From the NCBI GenBank assembly GCA_001603335.1, contig LUYR01000137.1, positions 1 to 5,789 on the forward strand: a stretch of DNA of 5,789 nucleotides, written 5' to 3'. Positions within the stretch are counted from its first letter, which is position 1; each line of letters begins with the position of its first letter. The notes beneath the pieces are model-generated. The model did not search any database, was not told where the DNA came from, and saw only the letters and a program-made list of their open reading frames with translations. This document shows positions 1 to 5,789 of the stretch, piece by piece. A program made the position numbers and the translations under genes. The stretch is from Rhodospirillales bacterium Alpha_05 (GTDB lineage Bacteria; Pseudomonadota; Alphaproteobacteria; Rhodospirillales; Rhodospirillaceae).

Positions 1-1
1 C

Positions 2-742
2 CCCGCGGCGAAGGTTTTGCTCGAACTCCACCCCGGAAAGGCCCACGCCCCGGGGGACGATGTCTTCTCTCCCCGGACCCTCGCGTTTCCCGAAGCGGGC
101 GTGACCGTGGAGATGACCATCACCCCCCTGAATGACCGCTTCCCGCTGAACGGGCTCTTCCTCCCCGACGGCCGGACGGTGCGGTCCGAACTCGCCGGTC
201 CGTGGAGACGGCTGTGGCGGAGGGCCGGGGCGGAGAACCTCGAGGCGGTGGTGCTGGACTTTCTCGACGGTGACGGGGAACCCCGCCTCGGGGGAGGCGA
301 GCGGGACGGGTACCTGAACAGGCCCCTTCTCTCCCTGGATGAGCTGCTTTTTGTTCCGGGAATGACCGCCGACATCCTCTACGGAACGGAAACCCGCCCA
401 GGGATCGGGCCCCTGGTCTCTCTCCGGTCCGACGGAAAGATCAACGCCAACACGGCCCTGCCGGAGGTGCTGGCCCTCCTGGACGGCCTGGACGGGAACA
501 TAGCCGCCGACATTGTCCGGGCGAGGGAGACCAGGATATTCACTTCCATGGAGGACCTGTCCGCCGTGCCGTCCTTCCCGGCGTCGGCCCGGGCGCAGCT
601 CATGAACGTGCTGTCCTTCACGAGCAGCCACTTCAGGGTCTCCTTTCTCGTTGAGTTTGCCGATGGCCAAAAGACCCCCCTGGAGGTTATACTGGAACGG
701 AAAGCTTCAGCGGCCGACACGGTCCGATGGGAGGAACCGTAA
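2..742 (+). CDS. gspK: Type II secretion minor pseudopilin GspK, 5' partial
   Basis: GspK caps the tip of the T2SS pseudopilus, together with GspI and GspJ, on the periplasmic side of the inner membrane. The reading frame is open to the left edge. A TTG at 17 is the first possible start but is almost certainly internal, because the prepilin leader and N-terminal hydrophobic helix typical of the family are absent and must lie upstream. About 246 codons are visible, against roughly 300 or more for full-length members. Recognisable blocks are TPLNDRFPLNGL (the family's 'D..GRFNLN.L' strand), FLDGDGEPRLGGGE followed by a Tyr-Leu-Asn stretch and LSLDELLFVPGM (the hallmark of the GspK helical domain), then INANTALPEVLALL and a helix-hairpin-helix-like segment (IVRARETRIFTSMEDL), and a C-terminal strand region ending in VRWEEP. 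The stop at 740-742 directly abuts the gspL reading frame. The family call is strong; the symbol rests on motif recall. Confidence 0.93.
   Translation, partial: PAAKVLLELHPGKAHAPGDDVFSPRTLAFPEAGVTVEMTITPLNDRFPLNGLFLPDGRTVRSELAGPWRRLWRRAGAENLEAVVLDFLDGDGEPRLGGGERDGYLNRPLLSLDELLFVPGMTADILYGTETRPGIGPLVSLRSDGKINANTALPEVLALLDGLDGNIAADIVRARETRIFTSMEDLSAVPSFPASARAQLMNVLSFTSSHFRVSFLVEFADGQKTPLEVILERKASAADTVRWEEP
729..735 (+). promoter_or_regulatory. Strong Shine-Dalgarno sequence for gspL, inside the end of gspK
   Basis: GGGAGGA lies within the last codons of gspK. A spacer of 7 bases (736-742) separates it from the ATA codon at 743, the normal spacing for a start. It overlaps the ATG at 727 and so cannot serve that codon. 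It is the main reason to place the gspL start at 743. Confidence 0.6.
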
Positions 743-1963
743 ATACACAGACGGCAGATTTCCTCGTTTTTCCTCAAGACCAGGGACGGATTCCGCCTCC
801 TCGAAAGCGGCGGCGGTCTTTCCGGAGAAAGGACCGACGGGAACAGGATCCCTTCCCGGGGCGACCTTGTTCTGTACCCCCTCCGGACCCTCTCGGCCCA
901 TCCCTTTTCCTTTCCCTTCCGTTCGCTGAAGGATGTTCGCAGCGCCCTCTCCCTCAGGTTTCTCCCCCTGCTTTCCGGGGAGGAGCCCGTGGAGATCATT
1001 CCCTGGGTCTCCGCCGTCCGGGGGGGAGCTTCCGAAGGAACTGCGTGGTGCGTGGCGGCCCCGGAGGTCCCCGGTGAGGAGAACGCTTCCCTTTCGGGGA
1101 TTGTCTGCTGGCCCCTTCCCCTCGCCCTGGCCTCCACGGTGGATGGCGAGGGGATCGCCGTGTTCCGCGGGACGGGGATTACAGCCTCGGCTGTTTTCTC
1201 CGGAGGAATTCCCCTCTTTTGCAGGTGCGGAAGCGGGGAAGACGGAGCCCCGGCTCCGACAGAGGACGACAGCATGGACAGGGAGGTCCGTCTCTGCAGG
1301 GAATTCGCCTCGGCTTCGGGGAAAGAGGGCCTTGTCTCGTCGGTCTGGACGGGGACGTCCCCCGGCGAACTCCTGGACGCGGCCCGCCAGACCGTTGAAC
1401 GTTTCCCGGCCTTTCTGTCCGTGAACATTTCCCGGCCCGCCCTCGAGGCGTCTCTCGCCAGGGAGAGGACGGCCCGGGTCCTCAGGAACTTTTCCGCCGC
1501 CGCGGCCTTTCTCGGGGCGGTCTTCTGCGCCGTGCAGCTCACCCTCTCCCTGCAGGTCCGCTCCTCCCTGGACAGGCTCTCCGCGGAGGCGGCGTCCCTC
1601 TACAGAGAGATCGCGGGAGGAGCGGAACGGATCGTGGACCCCCTCTCCCAGGCCAGGGGAAAACTGGCCGAGCTGAAGGGGAACGGAGGGGACGACAGGT
1701 CCTTCAGCCTCTTCCTCGCCCATCTCGGAAGGGCGTGGACCGGGGGAGAGGCGGGAAGAAAGCCCGGCTTCCCCGTCCTCGACCAGATGCGCTACACCGG
1801 CGAGAGCGCCGAGCTGACGGGAACGGCGCAGACCATGGAGGCCATCCAGGTCCTCCGTTCGGCAGCCGATTCCGGGGGATTCAGGGCTTCCCTCGGGGAC
1901 ATCCAGCAGATTCCCGGAGGAGGGCTCCGGTTTTCCCTCTCCCTGAGGAGGGATGACTCGTGA
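743..1963 (+). CDS. gspL: Type II secretion inner-membrane platform protein GspL (start codon anomalous)
   Basis: GspL is a bitopic inner-membrane protein whose cytoplasmic actin-like domain binds the ATPase GspE and whose periplasmic ferredoxin-like domain pairs with GspM. Read from 743 it has 406 residues, a normal family length. Residues 1-245 are the cytoplasmic part; the stretch LVLYPLRTLSAHPFSFPF followed by a Leu-rich helix resembles the GspL/PilM-type N-terminal fold. One hydrophobic segment (about 251-270, centred on FLGAVFCAVQLTLSL) is the membrane span. A helical stretch and a small alpha/beta domain follow, ending in LRFSLSLRRDDS. No ATG, GTG or TTG exists in frame before GTG 989, yet the 82 codons upstream of 989 look fully coding. 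The choices are an ATA start at 743 with an ideal Shine-Dalgarno, or ATG 727 with a +1 frameshift near 767-771. I favour 743. The stop overlaps gspM by four bases. The family assignment rests on architecture and position. Confidence 0.82.
   Translation: MHRRQISSFFLKTRDGFRLLESGGGLSGERTDGNRIPSRGDLVLYPLRTLSAHPFSFPFRSLKDVRSALSLRFLPLLSGEEPVEIIPWVSAVRGGASEGTAWCVAAPEVPGEENASLSGIVCWPLPLALASTVDGEGIAVFRGTGITASAVFSGGIPLFCRCGSGEDGAPAPTEDDSMDREVRLCREFASASGKEGLVSSVWTGTSPGELLDAARQTVERFPAFLSVNISRPALEASLARERTARVLRNFSAAAAFLGAVFCAVQLTLSLQVRSSLDRLSAEAASLYREIAGGAERIVDPLSQARGKLAELKGNGGDDRSFSLFLAHLGRAWTGGEAGRKPGFPVLDQMRYTGESAELTGTAQTMEAIQVLRSAADSGGFRASLGDIQQIPGGGLRFSLSLRRDDS
1946..1951 (+). promoter_or_regulatory. 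Shine-Dalgarno sequence supporting the GTG start of gspM
   Basis: AGGAGG sits 8 bases before the GTG at 1960, inside the final codons of gspL. It supports this non-ATG start and coupled translation of the two genes. Confidence 0.7.
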
Positions 1964-2511
1964 AGAGCTTTCTCGCCCGATTTCTTCCTTCCCTCTTCGG
2001 AAAGGATGACAGCGGACCAGGCGCTGAACGCCGGGCGCTTTTCCTGCTGCTCCTGGGCCTTCTCGCCTGGGGCGGCGCCTTCTCCCTGTGGAGCGACGGC
2101 AGGGAACTTCGGGCCAGGAGGGAGCTCCAGAAAAAACGGTTCGACGACCTCGCCGCGGTGGTGGGCGAATACCGGGCGCTCCGTCAGACAGCGGGGGCGG
2201 AACGGGTTCCTGTTACCCCCGACGGGGAGGAAGACCTCCTCACGGCCGTTTCCAACGCCGTGGCCTCCCTCGGTCTCCGGTCGAACATGCTCAGCCTGAG
2301 CAGCACATCGGGACGGGGGGGCGCCGGCGCCGTCTCCGTGACGCTGGAAGGACTGTCCTCCGACAGCCTGGCCCGCTTCCTCCAGGAGACGGAGCGGAGG
2401 GACATCTACTCCTTCTCCGCCGATATCCGGGCGGTCCGGAGCACTTCGTCCGAAGGGGGCCCCGGCCGGACCCTCACGGCGGTGCTCCTTCTCGGGAGGC
2501 AGGGATCATGA
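1960..2511 (+). CDS. gspM: Type II secretion inner-membrane platform protein GspM
   Basis: GspM is the partner of GspL in the T2SS inner-membrane platform and stabilises it through a periplasmic ferredoxin-like domain. The 183-residue product has a short basic cytoplasmic N-terminus with an extra acidic patch (about 1-25), one membrane span (26-44, LFLLLLGLLAWGGAFSLW), a charged helix likely to form a coiled coil (about 47-75), and a periplasmic alpha/beta domain (about 90-182). That domain has the pattern VSVTLEGLSSDSLARFLQE, in which a beta strand leads into the helix that carries the family's 'L..(W/F)L' motif. Length and topology fit GspM; the related PilO family shares the layout, but the flanking gspK, gspL, gspN and gspC favour GspM. 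The start is GTG, overlapping the gspL stop as GTGA, with AGGAGG 8 bases upstream. The end overlaps gspN as ATGA. Confidence 0.85.
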   Translation: MKSFLARFLPSLFGKDDSGPGAERRALFLLLLGLLAWGGAFSLWSDGRELRARRELQKKRFDDLAAVVGEYRALRQTAGAERVPVTPDGEEDLLTAVSNAVASLGLRSNMLSLSSTSGRGGAGAVSVTLEGLSSDSLARFLQETERRDIYSFSADIRAVRSTSSEGGPGRTLTAVLLLGRQGS

Positions 2512-3128
2512 AGGCCGGCAGGTGGGGGTTGTATCTCCTGTTCTTCCTTCTCGTTTTCAGCCTGTCCTTCCTGGCCTTCTTTCCCTTCGGGCCCGGGGCG
2601 GAAGTGGCCTGGAGCAGAGCCGTACGGGCGGCGTCGGAGAAGGGCTTCTTCCTGGACGCTTCCGACGTCTCCGCGGACGGACGCTTTTTGCCGGAAGCCG
2701 TCCTCCTCAATGTCCGGCTCCGCTCTCCGATCCTTTCGGGCGAGGCGGGCCGGGTGACGACGGCCTTCTCCCCCCGGGATGCGATCATCAGCCTGGCCCC
2801 GGCGGCCCGTCTCCGGCTCGAAAGGGTCTCGGTGAACCTTCCCGTTCCGGGAGAGCGCCCCCTCTTTCTCGCCGCTGTCGAGGCCAGGCTTGTTTTCCCC
2901 GGCGACAGGGTCGAGGTGCTGGAGCTTCGGACTTCGGGAGAGCTTGACGTTTCCGGGACGGCGGTCCTTTCATCCCGGGGCGGCGGCCTGGAAGAGGCCG
3001 ATCTCTCCATCGGAGGGGAGCGGGCGTCCCTGATGGAACTCTTCCGGTCCGTCCTTCCGCTGAGGCAGGAAAAACCCGGGGCCTGGACCCTGAAGAGGGG
3101 AGGGAGGAACGTCCATGGCGGGAATTGA
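2508..3128 (+). CDS. gspN: GspN-like type II secretion protein, short form
   Basis: GspN is an accessory inner-membrane T2SS protein of unclear role, absent from many systems. The reading frame is open well upstream of this gene, so the start is set by the ATG at 2508, which overlaps the gspM stop as ATGA and has GGGAGG at 2494-2499, 8 bases away. The 206-residue product has an N-terminal membrane span (about 7-27) followed by FFPFGPGAEVAWSRAV, which matches the family's 'FP.d..' entry into the periplasmic part. A beta-rich region follows, with an LLNVRLRSPILSGEAGRV block, a repeated strand pattern, and GELDVSGTAVLSSRGGGLEE, similar to the GspN/AsmA-like 'G.l.l.G' strands. Known members I recall are usually longer (around 250 residues or more), so the C-terminal part appears shortened. 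The last 14 bases overlap gspC. Position after gspM supports the call; sequence evidence alone is moderate. Confidence 0.75.
   Translation: MKAGRWGLYLLFFLLVFSLSFLAFFPFGPGAEVAWSRAVRAASEKGFFLDASDVSADGRFLPEAVLLNVRLRSPILSGEAGRVTTAFSPRDAIISLAPAARLRLERVSVNLPVPGERPLFLAAVEARLVFPGDRVEVLELRTSGELDVSGTAVLSSRGGGLEEADLSIGGERASLMELFRSVLPLRQEKPGAWTLKRGGRNVHGGN
3101..3108 (+). promoter_or_regulatory. Shine-Dalgarno sequence for gspC
   Basis: AGGGAGGA, with core GGAGG at 3103-3107, lies 7 bases before the ATG at 3115 and inside the end of gspN. It fixes the gspC start despite the 14-base overlap between the two genes. Confidence 0.75.
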
Positions 3129-4020
3129 CGGCCTTCTTCGGGCAGGAGCCCGGCTGGCCCTTCCCCTTCTCGGTGCGGCCCTTTTCGCGGGAATGGCAGG
3201 GTACTTTGCGGCGGGACTGGTGGAGGAGCGGCTGTTTCTCCTGTCCGTGGAGGAGACCGGGAAAATGGCGGGCAGGGGCGCCCCTCCCCCCCTTCCTGCG
3301 CAAAAAGAGCAGGGCCCTACCCTGAAGGATTTTGCCGCCGGGGACCCCTTCGGCGCGGCGCCCCGGTCTTCTGCGGCAACTTCGTCGAAGCCGGCGGAAA
3401 TGGAAGTTTCCGTGAGCGAACTCTACGAACTTGAGGGGATCCGCCTCGCGGGCACGTTGCCGGGGATCTCGGTCTGGATCGACGACGGCGGAAAGCAGAC
3501 CGTCCATCTCCAGGGACAGCAGGTGAAGGGCTACGAGCTGACGGAGGTCGGCGAGGACAGGGTGGTGCTCAGAAAGGGCGGGACGGTGGTGAACGTCCTC
3601 CTCCGGTACAGCGGCCATGCACCCTCCAGGGCGTCCGCTCCGCAGTTACCTCCGCCGGTCCCGGCCCTGTCCGGCCGGGAGGTTACGGCAGCCCGGCCCG
3701 GGCAGCAGGGCTCCATTCCCAGGGAGACCGTGGACAACCTGCTCATGAATCCCCTGGACGAGATGAAGAAATTCCGCCTCAGGCCCAAGTTCGACGGCGA
3801 CAGGGCGTTGGGCGTGGAAGTGCAGTGGATGGACAGGAACAGCTTCCTGGAATCCGTGGGGGTGGAGAAGGGCGACGTGATCCAGTCGGTGAACGGGCTG
3901 GAGATCCGGAACATGGGGGACGTGGTGAACGTGATCAACTCCCTCATGGGGGGGAGCGCCTTCGATGTGCAGGTTCTCAGGGGCGGCACGCCCGTATCCC
4001 TGAAGTACAATATACGGTGA
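3115..4020 (+). CDS. gspC: Type II secretion protein GspC (HR and PDZ domains)
   Basis: GspC links the inner-membrane platform to the secretin: its periplasmic homology region (HR) binds the N0 domain of GspD, and its C-terminal domain helps select substrates. The 301-residue product has a short cytoplasmic N-terminus, one membrane span (about 14-35), a Pro/Ala-rich linker (about 38-97), the HR domain (about 98-165), a second Pro-rich linker (about 166-200), and a C-terminal PDZ domain (about 201-301). In the HR the pattern IRLAGTLPGISVWIDDGG and DRVVLRKGG is the classic GspC arrangement of strands. The PDZ contains SVGVEKGDVIQSVNGLEIRN, the family's 'GL..GD.i..iNG' motif, and ends in FDVQVLRGGTPVSLKYNIR. 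Having a PDZ domain rather than a coiled coil at the C-terminus is one of the known GspC types. In the usual operon gspC is the first gene; here it follows gspN. Confidence 0.93.
   Translation: MAGIDGLLRAGARLALPLLGAALFAGMAGYFAAGLVEERLFLLSVEETGKMAGRGAPPPLPAQKEQGPTLKDFAAGDPFGAAPRSSAATSSKPAEMEVSVSELYELEGIRLAGTLPGISVWIDDGGKQTVHLQGQQVKGYELTEVGEDRVVLRKGGTVVNVLLRYSGHAPSRASAPQLPPPVPALSGREVTAARPGQQGSIPRETVDNLLMNPLDEMKKFRLRPKFDGDRALGVEVQWMDRNSFLESVGVEKGDVIQSVNGLEIRNMGDVVNVINSLMGGSAFDVQVLRGGTPVSLKYNIR
4016..4020 (+). promoter_or_regulatory. Weak Shine-Dalgarno for the small pseudopilin
   Basis: GGTGA overlaps the gspC stop codon and lies 8 bases before ATG 4029. It is weaker than the sites of the neighbouring genes and is the reason for preferring 4029 over the GTG at 4017. 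Confidence 0.4.
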
Positions 4021-4028
4021 CAAGAGCC

Positions 4029-4403
4029 ATGACCCCGGGACGGAGGAGGGCCTTCACCCTTGCGGAGACTCTTGTGGCCGTGGCGGTCCTGGGGCTTGTG
4101 GCCGCCGGCGGCATGAGACTGTCCGTCCTCTCTGTACGGGCCCTCGGGGAGGTCCGGGAGGGGCGGGAGCGGCTCGCCCTCTCCAGGAACCTGTGGCTTC
4201 GGGCGGTCAGCGGAAAGCTTGAGAGCCGGGGCCGGGAGAACGGGATCTCCTGGGAGACCGGCAGGTTCGGTTTCCCGGGGCAGGACGGCCTGCCTCCCGG
4301 CTATTCCTGCGGGACGGTCGTCATCACAGGCGCCGCCCCGGGACGGGAAAAAATGATCCTCTATGTTCCTGACCGCATGATTTCGAGGGGGAGAAAACAA
4401 TGA
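4029..4403 (+). CDS. T2SS minor pseudopilin (possibly GspI-like)
   Basis: This small protein carries a type IV prepilin-type N-terminus, so it should be processed by a prepilin peptidase and built into the pseudopilus. From ATG 4029 it has 124 residues: a basic leader (MTPGRRRA), a cleavage point before Phe9, mature start FTLAE with the expected Glu at +5, then a hydrophobic helix (about 9-30) and a small alpha/beta domain with a single Cys. The residue before the cut is Ala, where Gly is near-universal. Size (116 residues after processing) and the weakly matching helix suggest GspI, but GspH or GspJ cannot be excluded, so no symbol is given. A GTG at 4017 in the same frame overlaps the gspC stop as GTGA but lacks a Shine-Dalgarno sequence, whereas ATG 4029 has GGTGA 8 bases upstream; the leader would be 12 residues with the former. 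The stop overlaps gspD as ATGA. Confidence 0.82.
   Translation: MTPGRRRAFTLAETLVAVAVLGLVAAGGMRLSVLSVRALGEVREGRERLALSRNLWLRAVSGKLESRGRENGISWETGRFGFPGQDGLPPGYSCGTVVITGAAPGREKMILYVPDRMISRGRKQ
4387..4393 (+). promoter_or_regulatory. Shine-Dalgarno sequence for gspD
   Basis: A purine-rich GGGGGAG lies 6 bases upstream of ATG 4400, within the end of the pseudopilin gene. It supports that start and coupled translation. Confidence 0.6.
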
Positions 4404-5789
4404 TCCGGAAACTACTGATTCTGGCATTCATCCTGTTCTGCGTCGTGCCCGGAGCCCAGGCCCAGACCCCGCCTCCGCCCCAGGACGACGAATTCGCCCT
4501 CGTGGAGTCGGCCCGGAGAATGAGGGCCTCGGGAAACGCCCAGTTCAACTTCCAGGACGTGGACATGGTGAAGTTCATCCGGTTCATGGCCGAACTGCTG
4601 AACGAGAACCTCGTCCTCGCTCCCGGAGTGAAGGGATCCATTTCGGTCATCTCCCCGAAGCCCTTTCCCCTGAAGGAAGCCCGCCAGGTATTCATCTCGG
4701 TGCTGGAGATGAACGGCTACACCCTGCAGCAGGGCGCGGGATTCGGCAAGATTGTCCCCCTCCAGGCGGGAAGCTCGGCGGAGTCCGACGTACGCACCGG
4801 GAGGATGGGGCCGGGGGAGGGGGAACAGACGGTCTCCCAGGTGGTCCCCCTGGACTATGTCACCGCTGACTTCATCGCCGCCGCCGTGAGCCAGGCCTCT
4901 GGACGCCTGGTCACGGTGCTGCCCGTGGGCCGGGGGAACGACATCCTCCTCACCGGCAGGGCCACCGACGTGAACCGGGCTATCGATCTCATCCAGACCC
5001 TGGACAGGGCCGACAAGATCTTCAAGTCCCGGACGGTGAAAATCAAGAAGGCATCCCCCGAGATCATCGCCGCCCACCTGGCCAACCTGGCGAAGGTTCC
5101 GGGCAGCCCGGTCTTCGGGCTCACCGTCCTCCCCGACGCCCCGGGCAGCCAGATCGTCCTCGCCGGTGAGGAGCGGCACATCAACCGGGCGCTGAAACTC
5201 ATCGCCGACCTGGACGTCACACCCAAGTCGGGGGAATTCCACGTCTACAGGCTGGAGAACGCCGACGCCAAGGTGGTGGCCGAACAGCTCTCCAAGATCC
5301 TCTCCGCCCAGGCGTCCCAGGCCGTCAATGCCGAAGGGAGGATCCCCACCACCGTGGTGCCCGACATCCCCTCCAACAGCCTCATCTTCGCCGCGCCGCC
5401 CCACCATTTCCAGTCCCTGGTGGAGATCATCCAGAAGATCGACACCCTGCCCCGGCAGGTGCTCCTCCGGGGCCTCATCGCCGAGGTGAACCTGACGAAG
5501 CTGAACAACGCCGGCATCGACTGGGCCACCTGGGGCGGGTCCGTGACGGGTGACATGGTCCTCGCCGGGCAGATGAACATGGGCGGCAGCGGAGTGCCCG
5601 GAACGATCATCGACTGGTTCCAGAACCTCTCCCGCACCGAGGAGGAGTACAGAAGGGACGACGGTACCTACGGGACGAGGACGAACTACAAGGGCATGGG
5701 CCTCGTCTACGCCTACCTCGACCTGCTAAAGAAGTTCGACGCGGTGAACGTGCTCTCCATGCCCAGGATCATGTGCACCGACAACCTCC
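4400..5789 (+). CDS. gspD: Type II secretion outer-membrane secretin GspD, 3' partial
   Basis: GspD forms the multimeric outer-membrane channel through which folded substrates leave the cell. The frame is open to the right edge, giving 463 codons. Residues 1-22 are a Sec signal peptide with a hydrophobic core and a likely cut after AQA. The N0 domain (about 45-118) begins FNFQDVDMVKFIRFMAELL and is the expected contact for GspC. N1 (about 144-206) contains VVPLDYVTADFIAAAV and ILLTGRATDVNRAIDLI. N2 (about 210-277) contains VKIKKASPEIIAAHL and IVLAGEERHINRALKLI. N3 (about 278-350) contains YRLENADAKVVAEQLSKIL with only a short loop. The secretin core starts near 353 (PRQVLLRGLIAEV) and reaches VLSMPRIMCTDN, the conserved 'vLS.P.i...dN' motif, before the window ends. 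The rest of the beta-barrel, the gate and any pilotin-binding tail are missing. ATG 4400 overlaps the preceding stop by four bases. Confidence 0.96.
   Translation, partial: MIRKLLILAFILFCVVPGAQAQTPPPPQDDEFALVESARRMRASGNAQFNFQDVDMVKFIRFMAELLNENLVLAPGVKGSISVISPKPFPLKEARQVFISVLEMNGYTLQQGAGFGKIVPLQAGSSAESDVRTGRMGPGEGEQTVSQVVPLDYVTADFIAAAVSQASGRLVTVLPVGRGNDILLTGRATDVNRAIDLIQTLDRADKIFKSRTVKIKKASPEIIAAHLANLAKVPGSPVFGLTVLPDAPGSQIVLAGEERHINRALKLIADLDVTPKSGEFHVYRLENADAKVVAEQLSKILSAQASQAVNAEGRIPTTVVPDIPSNSLIFAAPPHHFQSLVEIIQKIDTLPRQVLLRGLIAEVNLTKLNNAGIDWATWGGSVTGDMVLAGQMNMGGSGVPGTIIDWFQNLSRTEEEYRRDDGTYGTRTNYKGMGLVYAYLDLLKKFDAVNVLSMPRIMCTDNL

Noticed and set aside
285..298. Inverted repeat GCCTC-GGGG-GAGGC, a possible hairpin
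   Set aside because: It lies within the conserved EPRLGGGE motif of gspK and has no T run after it; it is explained by GC-rich codons.
727..1077. Separate small + strand gene starting at ATG 727
   Set aside because: After about 15 residues the product becomes Arg/Pro-rich and overlaps the better gspL frame. It matters only as a possible frameshift start for gspL, covered in the findings.
379..1542. Long open frame on the minus strand (387 codons)
   Set aside because: It lies opposite gspK and gspL. Its product is rich in Arg, Ser and Pro with no recognisable domain, as expected of a shadow frame in GC-rich DNA.
707..1723. Second long minus-strand open frame (338 codons)
   Set aside because: It is antisense to gspL with a Gly/Glu/Arg/Pro-rich, low-complexity product; the + strand frame has clear GspL architecture.
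4017..4028. GTG 4017 as the start of the small pseudopilin, giving a GTGA overlap like the gspL-gspM junction
   Set aside because: There is no Shine-Dalgarno sequence upstream, whereas ATG 4029 has GGTGA at suitable spacing. The choice changes only four leader residues and is not certain.
4412..5407. Minus-strand open frame of 331 codons
   Set aside because: It is entirely opposite the unmistakable secretin domains of gspD. Its Gly, Asp, Val and His-rich product is a codon-bias artefact.

Overview
The window is a densely packed, GC-rich stretch in which every gene runs on the + strand and belongs to one system, a type II secretion system (T2SS; general secretory pathway, Gsp). This implies a Gram-negative (diderm) bacterium, because the genes encode an outer-membrane secretin and the inner-membrane parts that connect to it. 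The strong GC bias at third codon positions, frequent AGG arginine codons, presence of GspN and rearranged gene order suggest a lineage outside the classical gammaproteobacterial T2SS, for example Synergistota or a deltaproteobacterial-type group. That placement is an inference of low confidence, since no marker gene is present.

Layout: 1-742, gspK with its 5' end missing (minor pseudopilin at the pilus tip). 743-1963, gspL (inner-membrane platform, bitopic). 1960-2511, gspM (its partner). 2508-3128, a short gspN. 3115-4020, gspC (HR plus PDZ, the link to the secretin). 4029-4403, a small minor pseudopilin, possibly GspI-like. 4400-5789, gspD (secretin), running off the 3' edge. Genes overlap by 4 to 14 bases, abut, or are separated by 8 bases, so this looks like one translationally coupled operon. 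No promoter, terminator, RNA gene, repeat array or mobile element was seen, and no stretch over 300 bases lacks a gene.

How they work together: GspL and GspM form the inner-membrane assembly platform that recruits the ATPase GspE and positions the pseudopilus. GspK and the small pseudopilin belong to that pseudopilus. GspC spans the periplasm and contacts the N-terminal domains of GspD, the outer-membrane exit channel. The ATPase, GspF, the major pseudopilin and the prepilin peptidase are not in the window.

The most notable point is the start of gspL. Clearly coding sequence extends to base 743, directly after the gspK stop, but the only codon at ideal distance from a strong Shine-Dalgarno sequence is ATA. 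The alternative is an ATG at 727 followed by a +1 frameshift at a T5 run. Other points are the order K-L-M-N-C-pseudopilin-D, an alanine instead of glycine before the prepilin cleavage site, and a short GspN. I saw no evidence of a wholly new system.
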